Positions 35,601 to 49,014 of a stretch of 64,000 nucleotides of DNA are shown here, in pieces; position 1 is the stretch's first letter, and every line of letters begins with the position of its first letter. The notes beneath the pieces are model-generated. The model was not told the DNA's origin. It saw nothing but the letters and a program-made list of their open reading frames with translations, and searched no databases. Source of the stretch: Pyrenopolyporus hunteri (lineage: Eukaryota; Ascomycota; Sordariomycetes; Xylariales; Hypoxylaceae); assembly GCA_902806595.1 (NCBI GenBank), contig CADCXC010000009.1:1426001-1490000 (forward strand), read 5' to 3'. Both the position numbers and the translations under genes were made by a program.

Positions 35601-36528
35601 ACGAGGAACAGAACAGCAGATCAACCACTTATTGGAACGCAACACAACCTTAAACTTTCTTGGCAAGCCACCCACCCCGTATTTGAACCATCCCGCATTC
35701 ACCTTCAGCCTCTTTTATCAACTTTCCCGGTGGCAGAACCGTCCAACTACAAGAACATACCGATCCAGAATGTCCAATGTTCGATTGTATCAACCAGATT
35801 AATCTCGCATTACCAACCTCTTCGATAACCTTAGGGAGCTTCGCCATGCCATAGGGACCGATCTACTATTCGCCCTCCCGACCTCCATTGACGGCGGACT
35901 CGTCCAAGGATGCTGGGAGGTGTCGTGGTTCTGAAAGGTACGGGCAGGGGCGCGGGGGACTAAATACCTAGGTAATTATCCACAATAAGGTTGGCATCGT
36001 GAACGCGTCTGATATGTAGGTACCTATGGTGTTGGGCTTTTGGAGGAGAGAAAATGTGGTCGTTACTACCGGGTTAGAAAATTATGATACCCCTAAGAAT
36101 CTTTGTAAACGTGGTAATACTTCATGTTTGACCCTCAGTACCTACGGAAATGCTATAGCGCTACTCGTTCTCGCCTCCCTCTTTTCTCCCCCTTTTCCTT
36201 AACATGTAGATACCGTACTCTGATCTAAGTGAGTATCAGCCGGGAAAGACTTTACCATCGTAGTGTCTGTAATTCGAAAATATATGTCTTGTAGTTCCCG
36301 CTGATCGTATATATAGGTGTATTAATGGGGTAGGCGACTAGGTAGGTATGGTTAAACGCTGCTGTATTAAATGAGCGAATAGGCTGAGATAAATGCTATT
36401 AACGGTAGCAGGAGCCGTAGCTGTCTAGTCGCTTAATATACAGAGTTGAGAGTATTAACACTACCTATATCTTAACCTTCCTAGCGCCTTGAGCAGGTGG
36501 GGATTTCCGCCTCTGAAGAGATAGAAGG

Positions 36529-36549
36529 ACGAACGAACGAACGAACGAA
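36529..36549. repeat. ACGA tetramer array
   Basis: Five consecutive ACGA units in the spacer downstream of ATG2. Confidence 0.85.
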
Positions 36550-37083
36550 TACATGCTCCACACATAACGTAGGACTATTTAGACCTTATCAGACGGCGCC
36601 GCGTGGAGACATCTCGCGACGGATACGACTCAAGCTAGGCCAGTGAAGTAGATACCCAGGTAAACGGAAGCAGGACCTAGAATATAGACCAGACTACAGG
36701 TGTACACCTGGATAGGTAGGTAGATGGGTAATTTAACGGGTGCCTACGCGGGCACACCGATGTACTGAGTACCTAGGTAGGTAGGTAGGTAGGTACCTAA
36801 CTAATGCTATGCTAACACCGCGGACCTCCAATCATGAAGCCGAAAAAGGAGGAAGACGAAAAAAAAAAAAATTGAGTACAGAGTGTTCTTGCCAATCTCG
36901 TGAATGGTGAGTGCGCAATAGCAATTTGTCCGCCGTCTATGATGCGATGTTCGTTATGTTCCAGTTTGTCATGCAGAACTCATATAGAAGAGTGTGTGTG
37001 AGGAAAAAAAAAGAATATTAAGCCCGTCATCATACAACCGTACTCCGCGCCAAGAAGGATGCCAATTCCAAAGATAGCAATTG

Positions 37084-40000
37084 CTAATACCGCTTGTATT
37101 TCTATATAGCCGTTAGTATGGCGAAGTCGTCTCAAAAAAACCAGGTGTAGTAAGCTTACCTCTTCCACTCTCCTCCTGTTCTGCGGATCCAATGCGTTCG
37201 TAGCTCCCATTAAGGTCTGTCCGATCGCTTTGCTCGAGCCAATGAGGGGCCTAAAGATAATTGTCGGAGCCCGTTTGAGAACGGCTTTGGCAGCCCCTTG
37301 GGCGCTCTGGCTCTCCATAATCTCGGCAGGAACTGCTATAATGGCGTCTCTTGCTACATTGAGATCGCGAGTCAGGCTCGAGTAAGCGCCTCTAAGCCCC
37401 TGAAGAACGCCTGTTGGCTGATCGGCATAGAGGCTGATCTGTTTTGGTTCGTCGGCGTCTGGATCTTCGCCATCCCAGCCTGTAATGTCACGGGATTCCG
37501 GTTGCTTCACAAGGATGCCCTCTGCGCCTTGTAGAGCGTACTGCGTACCGACGGCCAGCTTGGCTCCGAGCTTGACGATTTCCGTGCCCGTTGTCTTTGC
37601 GAATGCTACGGCGCCTTTACCGATGCTGCGAACTATCCTACCGTCTTTCTTGTATTCTTTGATCGGAATCTCAATCAGATCTCTGAATCCGCTGCCAACA
37701 TTAACAAGAGAACGAACAGGGGCGAGCCCGGCGAGTACACCGGGTAGCTGATTCCTTTTGACGTCAGGCATCCAGATATCGTTCAACATCTTCCCGAGTC
37801 TATCGAAACCCGAAACGCCGTAGATGATGGTATGTCTTAGCACCATTCGCGCCTGGTCTAGTACTAGGAAATTCATAAATTCAGTCGTATGCCCCGACCT
37901 CAGGCCTGCGTAATCGACTCGCTTTGGTTTGAAATCGAGGTTCACCGGTATCGAGTTTATTTCGGCCCTCTGTACAAATGGTATGTCGGAGGGTGAGGCG
38001 TGGATCGGAGTAGAATCGTCCTTAAACTCGAAGAATCGCGTAATGAAATCCAGAGCGTCTTGGTCAACATGTAGACGAAGTGGCAGAACTGTCACCTTCA
38101 GCACGATTTCAGACGCCGCCAGCTCCGGTACTGGTTTGACGTTTAATATTTCTAGGTGTACCATGCTAGTACCCATCTCTCGTTCACCAGCATCCTGATC
38201 GTAGGTTGCGAACTTCTTCCACGTTGACGTCGGAACGAGATCAAAGATATCGAGGTCCCTGATCCGGACATCAACCGAGCTCTGCGTCTCGCCGGAGTCC
38301 GGCGGGAAGGTGACCAAGTCTACATTTATGCCCTTTAACTCGAAGGTGATCTTGTGCCGCTTGCTACGGTTAAGTTTCAACTTCCTCTTAGTCCGGTAGG
38401 CGTTCCCTTGCCGGCCTGGTGTGATGGTGGTGGCCGTGGTTGCTATCGATTCGGTCTCGGTGATAGCGTCGTTTAACTCTTGATTGATAGCCTGAGCAAG
38501 TTCTCTGGGATCTCTGTTTGCGGGGATACCTATGTATATCGAGTTAAACAGGAAGTCTCCGATCACGGTTTCTTCTTCTACTACTTCCATGTCAGCAGTA
38601 GTACGGGGACGACCGTGATGCGACTGCCGTTCGATTGCGGTGGACTCGATGTCGTGCACAGCTTTCGATATGACTTCGCGGGTGCGATTCCAATCATAGC
38701 CGTCAAAGAGATTCCAAATGACGTGAACGTCGCGTACGCGGACAGTTAGGGGACTGCGTTCGACCTTATCGTCGTTGGTTTCGTCGTACGCGTTCTTCGT
38801 CGAGTTCCAACGGTGAGCAGTACCTTGTATAACTGACCCTGAACCAAAATAGTTCTCCTGTATTAGGAGCTCGTCGTCTTCATCATCTAGCATGCCCGGT
38901 TGACTACTAAAGTTTGTGAGAAGGACACCGTCCGTTGTATCCTGCGCTGTTGTTCTTTCAGAGGCCATAGAACCTGTCGCATCGAAAAGCTGAGCCTCGA
39001 CCGACGGCTCGTCATAATAGCGCGAATCTACAGCGAGGGGGCTCGATTGACCTGAGCCTCCTAGGTCAAAGTCGCTATCGCCGGCCTCGCCGAGTTCCTG
39101 TGCTAGCGCGAAGTCTTTATCGAAATCGTAGTCGCCTTCGGCTTTACCAAATGCGTCTGCGGATATAGAAGCGAGTAGATCCTGGACAGGGACAACTGTT
39201 GTTCTGTACTTGATCTCTTTACTTGGCGGTGTCGGGGGAGCAAGCGCGTTTGCGAGAGCAATCAAGGTCTGCGTCGAGTCTGCGCAGGTTTCAAGCACGA
39301 GAAGATCATCTCGCAACTCAACGTCGATCCATTTAGTCCCCACTTTCTGGTTGGTGCCGACTTGTATCGTGGCTTTCGCCGAAGAAATATAACAAATATC
39401 AACGTAACCTCGTTGGCATAACTCTACCACTTGTGGAGAGGGTGTGCTCGAGCTGCGTCGCCGGGTAGTTGACGAAGTATCCTTGGATTCCAACATCGAA
39501 ACATCATCGATAAGAAGGACAGACGCCTTATTCAGACGACCCAGAGCTTTTATGTCGTCCCCGTTAGACAACGCAACTTCGAGATGAGCGTCGGTCAATA
39601 CGATGACCATCTTCGACGGTAATCCGAGTGGATTCAATCCTAGTAGGCAATCACGGAAGACGAAATTAACTTTCGTCGGCTTCCCGTCTTTACCCTTACC
39701 CTTGTCGGGAATCGGTGACTGGCTTTGTGGTTTCCCCGTGATAGCTGCGTGGGCATGCTCGCCTAGATTGGCTACGGAGGCTGCTAGAGTTGCCTCAAAG
39801 TCTTGTGGAGTAGCATCTTCGCCGAGGCCGAGTATATCCATTATGGTCGGTACGCGATATTCGATTTTCAGATTTCGCATTCGAACCTTGATGACGGGCT
39901 CCATCTCATCTCCGATTACCCTCATGGTCAAGGCGGGTCCATGGCCTACGGCTTTGTCGAAAGACGAGAGGACCGTACCAACTAGTTCTTCGGTGTGGTT

Positions 40001-43000
40001 TCGTGTGATTGAGGCAGATCCTACCCCAAGCGCGACTAAAGAGGGGATGGTGATATGGCCGACTTCCGCGTCCTTGAGAGACGCTCGGATAGAGCCGAAC
40101 TTCCCGCCAACGTCCACTGAAACGTCTAGGTTGTGGACGAGAGCAAGCGTGAGAATGCCTGGTCGATCATCTTCAGGTAGGTATTTGGCGACGGTCGATA
40201 ATCGCGCGATCTCCTCGCCGAGTACAGGCAATACCTGCAGATGCTGGATTTTTTCTACATTAACTTCGACGTCGTCCACATTGACGCGCAAAACCGCACC
40301 TTTCCTTCTTTGCCGAAGGAGAGTATCGACCATGATCTCGTCGTCGTTCTGGTCAAACTTATACTTAGATGGAATGATGAGCTCCAATAGTCTTTCGAGA
40401 TCTTTGTCTGTCGGTGTCGCGCGATAGTCAAGACGGGTATTCGTGATCACGGCGGTAATGGGAGGGTCACCCATGGAACCTCTCATATATGGACCTGAGA
40501 GGTGTATCTTGGAAATACCAACGCCAAGTCCTTCTTCTCGGCTAACCAGCTTCACAGCACTTGTGTCCAGGGATACGCTACATTCCTTCCCAATAAGATC
40601 TAAACGGAAACCGCCCAGTCTCGCGTTCACCTTATTTTGCGAGTTCGCAGACGTGTCATCTGGCCGTATAGGTGTATCGAATCTTACACCACGAGATTTG
40701 GATGGTGTCGTTGCAGGGCCCCGGGGGGTAGGAGACGCGCTTGAAGTCATCGATGAACTCATGTTCAAGAAACCACTCAGGCCTCCAAACCAGCTAAATA
40801 TCTCATCTAACCGCCGAAGATCTATCCGAATATGAAGGGGTAGGGTTGTAACCTCGCATCTTGTCGTCATGGGTGTTTGGGTGAATTTGATGGACACGTC
40901 GGCACCAGCGGAAGGGAACGCATCTCTTACCGAAGCCCGCATTTGTATGCGTTGATCGAAGGAAATAATATCGTCATTTCCATATCCGAGTTTGAACTTA
41001 CCCACGTCTACCGAAGTCTCAGTGGAGGGTGACGAGCCCGACAGGCGCACGTTCAGGTTTTCGACGGTCGCGGTTAGCAGCGCATCGGCACTAAGGGAGG
41101 AAGGATGAGAATTGAATAGTCGTTCAGGAGTATCGGCGATTCCAATTAGGTTCTCTAGGAGATGTATTGTGATATGCTCTGCAACAATCTTTATGTCTGG
41201 CGTGGGCGACGGGCAATTTTTACTCTCAACTTTTGCCTTCTGCTTAGAAGGCGGTGAAGAGGGCTGCTCTTTCAAAGCTGAAAGTATCCGCGACACAACC
41301 TTAGTCAACAAGAATCCTGTTGAGAGATCCGATCGGACATCCAAGGATGAAATTATCACCTCTAAATTTTTGTCTAACGAGGTCTCGGGCGTGCTGGTAT
41401 CGGTAGTCGGGGCTATCGACGCGGTCGACTGATCGTCGCAGTAGATAGAGAAGGCTCCTGGGAGATTAGGGGAAATAGACCGATCGAGACGACCTCGGGA
41501 CGTCCCGGAAATTGGATCGTCGCCCGCATGTGCGACCTGTATATGCTGATGATTCGAAGGAATGTAAAGTGAGATGGCGCTCAATGAAACAAGTTCCTTG
41601 ACTAATCTAGTTGGCCCTTTCGGCGTTGCAGCCTCCTCGGTCGGGGCGTCATCCTTCTCCGAACGATAGGGTAGATCGTCGTGGGGCTGCTTCGCTTCTT
41701 CTAGGTTATCGATAATGGAATGATGATCTAACTCATGACTTAATGATGTATCGTCACTCTGCAGGGAAGTTTGAACCTCTGCAGGAGGGTCCTGGTATAT
41801 GATACTCGTAGGTTTTGGAGACTGCGCAGGAGAAGGCCGCATCTCGCTCTTGGGGTTTGGCGAGTTGCTCGGACTTGAGGGCTCTGAATCTCGGCCGCCA
41901 GGCATGGCTCGAGCCGCTTGGCCTATGTGAGAAGACGCGGTGTTAGAGAAAGCGCTCATATACATACTCTCGGCTTCTTCGTGACTAAACAAGTGAGACC
42001 GAGCAAGGTCCTCATTTAGAGAGGCCGTCCTATCACTTTGATCTGAGGCTTGAGGCTGACTCTCAATGCTTCGTGACGACCCGACAGAGCCCTCGCCCCA
42101 CCGTTGCCGATATTCTAGAGCTTGCTGTTGAGGAGCGGTCGGTGACTCGGCTGCGAGCGAGGAAGGTATCGAGGGCGACCGTGCTAGGTTTGAGAAAACA
42201 TTTGCCTCGGAGATCAAGCTTGCTCGAATCCTATTTAGCCCTACGAACCGCTTCCCCTCCTTGTAGGCGATCGCGGGTCTTCCCTCCGTCACCGTCTCAT
42301 CCGCCACTGTCGTGACCCCCTCCACATTTACCTCGTCGATAGCGAGTTGAAAGGTGACCAATTCGGAAACGGCTGAACTCTGTTCTACGGGAACCTCGAC
42401 GTCCAAGTGAAAGGTGACTCCCTTAATGGAAACCTGAAGTCGATCCACGATGCCCTGCAGAAAGTCTGCAAGGAATGTGGGTAGAGAGAGCGGTTGACCA
42501 GTTCCGAGAGGGTAATCGTCATCGCTTCCATCCTCGCTACTGAACACGGAAGCGCCGAGATCTTGGGTCTCAGCTTCGAGTGCGGCTTGAAGCTCTGCCT
42601 TATCCTTCAAGGGCTGGGTCTCTAAGAATGATTGGGCTAGGTCGATGGCGTGCGGGACGGGGTCTTCCTCCTCGGTCGGCCTAGAACTTCGCTTCCCATG
42701 TGCGGCGCCTTTTGATGCTGCTCTGGAACCGTCATCTTGAGAAGTAAGCTTCAACTTTATCCGGATGCCGTCGACCTCAACGGTGATAGGACTCGCATAG
42801 ATGGCAGAAGGTACGGTAATTCGGAGCAACAGGGCTTTAGCTTTCTGAATTTCGAATGATGGTGGAAGCTGCAATAGCTGTTCTAGTTTCTGTAGCCCGA
42901 TAAAGAGTTAGCTGACCGTGTGTACTAGGTCCTACTCAGAATTCCATAGTAATAAAAAGCTGGGACGTACCTGCAACTTGATCCCGACGTTTTGTAAAGT

Positions 43001-43141
43001 GAAGACGCTATTCTTTCCTACAGCGAAATCCAAGTTATCTATGTCGAGGGCGTCGGTGTCAAAGTAGTCCAGCTTTGATAACGTGTATCGCAGCAGCCGC
43101 TTGGGCATATTAGAGCTCCAGAAGGAGTTGAAGAAGGCCAT
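37084..43141 (-). CDS. ATG2: Autophagy-related protein 2
   Basis: Three exons on the minus strand, 43141-42971, 42889-37160 and 37101-37084, give 1972 residues. The first exon encodes the Chorein/VPS13-like N-terminus (MAFFNSFWSSNMPKRLLRY, then LDYFDTDALDIDNLDFAVGK). Intron 1 (GTACGT, CAGCTAAC, CTACAG) joins GIKLQ to KLEQLLQLPPSFEIQKAK. A last exon of only 18 nt adds KYKRY and the true stop; without it the frame would read on into intron sequence. The CAD-tip region is near SKRHKITFELKGINVDLVTF, and the C-terminal ATG_C domain includes LPGVLAGLAPVRSLVNVGSG and DLIEIPIKEYKKDGR. Atg2 is a rod-shaped lipid-transfer protein at contacts between the ER and the growing phagophore, working with Atg9 and Atg18. 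The length is usual for the fungal family. Confidence 0.95.
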
Positions 43142-44620
43142 CGTAACACTATTATGTTGGCGATGCCAGAGTTGTTAGGATCCAGTTAGGGCCGGTTAGG
43201 GCCAGAATAAGCCGGCGAGACCCTTCAGCGACGCGTAGGTCGCGTGTGGGGGAGTTGAGATAAATGATCACGGTATCCCACGACTTGGGATGCGGGGTGG
43301 TAGTTCATCGTTGTCGGCACTGACGGCGTGGTTGAGAAACTGGAGGTAACCTGGGACACGGGGGGGTTCTTGAGATGTTAGGATGGAAATGAGGGTACTG
43401 TACCTATGCACTAGGATGACGGATAAATCCCAAAAGGCATATCCCAACGACGACATAGACGAAGGATGGAAATGCTGAGGCGTGGCAGACGTTAATCGTT
43501 TTTGGGGGGGTTTGAGAGAGGATTATGGGGGGAGGGCGCGCTACAGGTAGGGGACCCTTTGGTAGAGGTAGCTACCTACCTCTCAGTACCCTAGACTTAC
43601 TCTTAAGTAGAGCCCTTTAAGGATGAGCTGCAGCACGCAGCAGAGTCTATCATTTGATCCTCCTCGAGCGGCTGCTACATATGATGTAGGTACTGCGTGT
43701 ATTGTGCCTGGGCCTCCAGGTACATAAAGTTGGGGCCAATGGATGTATTCGGAACGCCTATCGACAGCGCTATCGATACCGCGATAACAGCATTAGTGCG
43801 CTAAATCACGACGTACCAATGACCCCTTGACATGACCAAATGCAATGTGACTTGCCGGAACTAACCCTGCTAACCTACTGGGGCAGTGGGGGGGCGTATC
43901 AGGCACCTGACCATTTAGCTCTTAAAACTTGCCGTTTGCACTGAGTCTGCGTTGCCTCGCTTTCATTGAATCGGTTCTCATTTGTCCTTGTCTTATCTAA
44001 CCTTTCGAAGTATTAGAGACGGAGCCTAGGCATCAATCTAGATTTATCTATACATACCATAGGTAGCATACACCTACCGGATACCGAGTCTTACCTTTTC
44101 GGGGTAATGATTTTAAATAACCTGCGAGACACCGAATGATTCATTCATAGCCGCTTGATGCATTAGTCGATGTATTCCAGGAGCCCGGACAAAATGATAA
44201 ATCCATCTGATCCAAGGTCACCAATGATACAAAGCTACCTACCTAGGTACCTATCTAGACAGGTACGTACCTAGGTAAGTGAGCAGAATAGCGTCTGAAT
44301 AGAGCTAGAGTCAAAGAGCTTCTGGTATCGGATGCTATTTGCAGTCATCGCCACAATAGCAGCCGTTGAAATTATAGTAAGCAAGGACTCATGATATATG
44401 GCTAGGCTGGTACATGTATGAACTTCACACAATGTATAGCATGGTCTGCTTGTAAGATAATCTTTCATTTACCAATTATCTCTCATCATCTGGGGCAGTT
44501 CCTATTGAACTCTATCGTTTTCATGCCGGGCGACGGATTTGACTACATCATAAGATGATCTCCTTTTTGTGAGACTTCACCTAGACTAGCCCACTTCCCG
44601 GTTCGATATCATGTAGAGAT
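43142..44620. other. intergenic spacer ATG2 / OST3
   Basis: A 1.5-kb spacer upstream of ATG2 and downstream of OST3. Palindromic TACCTACCTAGGTACC and TACGTACCTAGGTAAG runs lie at 44236-44280. No gene seen; the 43268-43456 (-) frame has no protein-like features. Confidence 0.55.
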
Positions 44621-45797
44621 TCACATGAAAGGGGGAAGTTTGAAGGGGTAGCCGCCGTTCTTGATCCGGAAGATAGAGAGCAGGAAACTATACATAAGAA
44701 CCAAGACACTGCCCCAGACAATAACCGTGAGTTGCTGCATTTTGGAGTCTTTGATTCTTGGTGCCTTGACCGCTAGCGAGATTGTGGCAAAAGATAGCAG
44801 ACCATCTGAGTTTGTTAGTAGAGAACTTTCAATAACATCGTTATCATGGTTTATGGTGCTTACACATGAAGGCGACTATCTGCGTCTCAAGTCCAAATTG
44901 GCTCTGGAAGCCACCAGCAAAGTAAGTGATGCCACCACGCCCATCACCAGCCACATACGGTACTTTTCGTATCTGGTTAAACATGTGGCCGCTGGTGAAC
45001 ATGAGGATGCCAATTAGACTTATGCCAGCCCAGATGTTCCGGTTCTGGATGATGGGTAATATGTAAGGCCAGGCCTTGAAAGCAACGCCAGCAATACCCA
45101 ACCCGCTGACAATGGTCACGATCCATGCAATGTAGTTGATTGGTCGGCTCACGGGCGGGTGAGGTCGGTCAGGTAGGTGGCGAGCAATCCATTCATGCAC
45201 TTTCTCGGCGGTTTGGGGCCTATATATAATTCTCAGAACTGAATGGCGGGAGGGAGAGTTTAGAGATCGGTATGGCTAGGTACCTACCCGCTGAAATCAT
45301 AACGTATAGGCTCGACGGTAGTAGCCGCGTGCGGGCCGGTCGTGGGCTGGAAGAATAGCAGCACAGGAGCTGATTGAAGACCGAGCTTTTGCTAGATTAG
45401 CAATAGGTCTTCAGACAGACGTTCTGAAGGTAAACTCGCGTACGGAAATAAAAGTTTCTCTGCCGTTGGAAAAGTCAAGGGTCCCGAAAATCAATCGGGA
45501 CTCGCCATTTTTATCACCCTTAGCCCAACTTTTTGCCAGTACCTCCCACTCGGGCTGGAAGTCGTTGCAGAGCTGACAGCCGAAGCGCGAATCCAAAGCG
45601 GTCAATAATACGGCGGCAGAGTAGTCTCGAGGCGCGGAGGTAAGCTTCTTATAGGAGGAGTCGGCAAGCTTCAACGGGGAGGACGCTTGAGCTTTGGCGT
45701 GAAATTCATTAAATCGATCGGTCGAGGATGAGGATTGCTTGGCGGCGAGCGACCCGAGCGGGAGGACGGCCGCGAAGAGTACGGATAACCAGCGCAT
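44621..45797 (-). CDS. OST3: Oligosaccharyltransferase subunit Ost3/Ost6
   Basis: Four exons on the minus strand (45797-45444, 45391-45288, 45219-44864, 44805-44621) give 332 residues. All joins keep phase and family order: TFIS-QKLGLQSAPVLLFF, DFSG-PQTAEKVHEW and ETQIVAFM-YGLLSFATISL. Residues 1-20 form a signal peptide. A thioredoxin-like luminal domain follows, with a CQLC redox motif at Cys74-Cys77, then four membrane segments and the tail FRIKNGGYPFKLPPF. Ost3/Ost6 help the oligosaccharyltransferase in the ER to reach Asn sites near cysteines by forming transient mixed disulfides. Intron 2 carries a TAGGTACCTA motif. The length is normal for the family. The sequence does not decide between Ost3 and Ost6; filamentous fungi usually keep one gene. 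Confidence 0.93.
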
Positions 45798-46508
45798 TAT
45801 TGACGATATTCGGAAGAAGACCTCGCAAAGGATGAATGGTCTTAATGTTGAGGAATACCGTGCTTGCACGCCACCTAACCAGGTTGAATTACATAGAATG
45901 ACGCTGGGCAATGCGTCGTTGCTAATGCGTCGCCAGTCAGTTTTTGTTATCCAGCTGTGCAGTTCAAAAAGGTGTCCTCAATTGGAGCTCGATATGCTCC
46001 GTTCCATCCCAATGCATGGATTAAGCCCGGTACCTGGGTACTCCGGATGGATATGTACCTACATGTGTACCTTATGTAATCAAACGCAGGGGCCGCGCGG
46101 ACGACTGCATCCCATCATAGCTACATAGTACGTCTACCGTACCTGTGTACCTACCATATGTACCTAGGTACCTACGTAAATTGGAAGTGAGGCTACGTAG
46201 GTGGGGCCTCGACTGCGCTCTCTCCACAAATACGGACCGACGTATGACCTCCCACACTAATCCGCTTTTGGCACTTTGTTGACCCGGAGACTTCAGCGGT
46301 CAACCCACCAAACAAGTTCTTTTGCTCCTCCACTACGTATATGCCCATCAACGAATTCTCAACCTCCCAGACACCGCACTACCTATTTCCCCTCCCATCA
46401 CAACTACAAATATTCTCGAGGACATTAACCTTTAATTCTGCTATAAGGCTAGCCCATCTATACCTTCTAAATTCGTTTATCTTTAGATACTGAGACGCGT
46501 CTACCTGA
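45798..46508. other. divergent promoter region
   Basis: A 710-bp head-to-head spacer between OST3 and the coiled-coil gene. GTACCTAGGTACCTACGT palindromic sequence lies at 46160-46177. No gene seen. Confidence 0.55.
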
Positions 46509-48666
46509 ATGGGTAGAAATCCAGGGGCTGCCATGGGCCGCGAAGTGCAAGTAAACATGGACATCAACAAGGTACTTCATCAATCCAGTTACGGATACGG
46601 CCTTGCCTAAGGCTATAGAATGATTCTTACTTGCCATAAAACCGATACTGACTACAATTTGTTATAATAGCGGCGAGAATTGCTACATGAGCTTGAGCTG
46701 AAGCACCAGATAAATGCCGGTAGCTCCGAACTCCTTATTAAAGATGAAGATATTCGTCGGCTAAGGGTCCGAATCCTGCTACTACGCGACGAGAATACGT
46801 CCTTGCGAGATCAAATAGCCCACAATGATGATACCAACACGAGATTGTCGGCTCAATGCAGTGACCTGAGTGCTCAGATCCAAGCCAAAATAGACGTAAT
46901 TCGCTCTCAAGAAAAGCAATTGCGGAAACAGGAGCGAGAGTACTCCACCCTGAAGGTGTGAAATGCGCACTAATCCGATGATCTGCCAATTCGCTGCTAA
47001 TCGCATGATATAGGCGGAGCTTCAAGCAATGAACAACGCAACCCAGGACTCCGCCAACTTACTCGCCGAGAAGCTATCCCTAAGCCGCGAATTGGCTGTC
47101 CTAAAGCCCGAACTTGAACACCTCCGATCGCAGGTAAACCATCAACAGGCAACCCTCGCGGAGAAGCTGGCGTTAGAACGCCAAGTCGACACTCTTGAGG
47201 TCGAGCTCGCGAACGAGAAGAAGGCAACCAAACGAGCAATGCAGAAGCGAGAGAGCAATGACCGGGTCGAGGATGAGCTCCGGAAACAGCTACGCGAGAC
47301 GGAGAAGAAGTTAACGGCCGAGAAGGCAGAGCGCGAGAGACTCGAGGATCAGCTCGAACAAGAGAAGCGAACGCACCAGATCTCTCTACAGGACCAAGAC
47401 AGCACTCGAGAGCTAGAAGCTGACCTTCGAAAGAAGCTGCATGAAGCTCAGAGGCAATTAAGACAAGAGAAAGACGAACGCGAAAGATTAGAAGAAGAAC
47501 TTCAGTCCGCTAGGCTCGCGGGGAAAAAGACGCAGAAATCCCAGTCCGACAGCAACTCAGAAGAGGAGCTACGTTCTAAACTCGAGGAGCTCAAGTTGAA
47601 TGTGGAGTCTCAACGGAAGGAGAACGTTAGGATTCGCAAAGAAAACCAGGAAGCGATATCCGAGGCTAGCGCGCGAAACGACCAGCTGGAGAAGAAGGTT
47701 GAAAAACTGAAGACGAAGCTGCGCGAAACCCAGGAACAACTCAAGCAATGCCAGACAGACCTCCGAAAGGCTCAGCGCTCACACACATCAACCTCGGACG
47801 ATAACATCACCAAAGTCCAGGGCCGAACCCAGGTTTTCCGTAAGAGGAAGGCCCAGGAGATAGCCGCAGACGAATTCACCCAGATCGAGATACAGACTCC
47901 GGGTGCCGACGACACCACGAAAGGGCGACGAGCGCTCAAGAAGAGAGTCTTCGAGCCCACGCTTGTGGGGGAGAAATCAACGTTCTCCATCACACCCTTC
48001 CTGAATCGCACCAAGAGTATCATCGAAGATACTCCCAAGACCGTCGAAGGGACGCCAAATGCTCCAGCTGCCGCCTCAACAGAGCCTGAAGCTGTCGAAT
48101 CCACAACGGCAACATCCGCAGATACGCCGGCAGAAGCCGTTCAGAATGAAGCCATCTCCTCAACTCCGGCCGAGAAGGAGAAGTCTAGATTAGGCACTAA
48201 GGCACGTGGGCGGCCTAAGAAAGTCCTTGGCGACGCGCCGTCCGCCAAGAAGAATGCGCAGCCTCTTCCAAAGAAGTCCGTCAAACCCAAGAGTAGTCTT
48301 GAAAAGGTGACGGAGGAAGCCAAGGACGACGATCCAGAGAAGCCTAGCGAGGCTACGGAACCCCCGGAGAAGACGATGACTGTTAAGTTCAACTTCAGTC
48401 TTCCGCAGGAGGAGAACAAGTCAGGCACGAACGGCGATCAGCCGAAGAAGAAGAAGCGTAAGATCCTTGGCTCGACCAAGACGCTATTCGACGAGGAGGA
48501 GGGTGAAGCACCGTCGGCTAGGAAGCCGAGCAAAGTCCAGCTGGGGGGGAAAAGGGCGCTCAGCAAGGCCCCCCTCGGTATCAAGAGAAATGCGTTTGCT
48601 AGTACGCCCACTTTCTCGCCCCTGAAGAGGGAACGTAGAGGTGTCGGCGCTAGTTTCCTGGCGTAA
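46509..48666 (+). CDS. coiled-coil protein, possible chromosome/kinetochore factor
   Basis: Exons 46509-46571, 46671-46955 and 47014-48666 give 666 residues. The in-frame ATG at 46509 follows a stop; a second at 46533 (GCCATGG) has the better start context and would remove eight residues. The joins DINK-RRELLHELEL and YSTLK-AELQAMNN keep the heptad pattern. Residues about 20-340 are a long coiled coil rich in Glu, Lys, Arg and Leu. The C-terminal half is disordered and basic, with STFSITPFLNRTKS near residue 440, an AT-hook-like core RGRPKK near 510, a KKKKRK nuclear signal and SPLKRERRG at the end. This architecture resembles monopolin-type (Mde4/Lrs4) or similar chromosome-associated proteins, but I cannot assign it. 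Divergent from OST3. Confidence 0.85.
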
Positions 48667-49014
48667 CATACGGATCCAAGGCCCAGGGCAATAGAATTCT
48701 ACATTAGCAATGGAGGGAATAAGGGGGGTGCATATGGTCGGCGTTCTTGATTATTTGTATCATGAGTTGGCGTTTGGGAAGGCTCTAGGAATAGGGATAA
48801 GACTGCATTAAGCGTGAATATGGACACATTTTGCCCAGTGAACTACCATGCAATTTCGCGTAAGACATCGTGAGTCAACAATAGTATTATAATTTTATTA
48901 CATCCATGGTAAGCTCTACGTGCTTAGTGACGTAAGCTATACTGGCCTAAGAAGGGGCTCCCCCACCATAGTTCAAGCACTCTACCCAAGCTTAACCCGA
49001 TCCTAGGGTATTTA
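48667..49014. other. intergenic between convergent genes
   Basis: A 350-bp spacer with the 3' flanks of the coiled-coil gene and the membrane-protein gene. No motif of note. Confidence 0.5.

Larger units (their letters stand above)
30164..37083. other. gene-poor, repeat-rich region
   Basis: A 6.9-kb stretch with no intact gene. It contains a phosphotransferase relic (30591-31200), TACCTAGGTA palindromes (31692-31717, 31982-32005, 36770-36800), a tandem and inverted repeat complex (33173-35600) around a TIR element dimer, and an ACGA tetramer array (36529-36549). Open frames at 32056-32364 and 32303-32671, downstream of a TATATAAA at 32031, have no recognisable product. 35.6-37.0 kb shows nothing beyond the palindromes. 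Confidence 0.55.

Noticed and set aside
43268..43456. 62-residue minus-strand frame upstream of ATG2
   Set aside because: Promoter/leader position, no conserved feature, and the GC-skewed tract nearby creates chance open frames.
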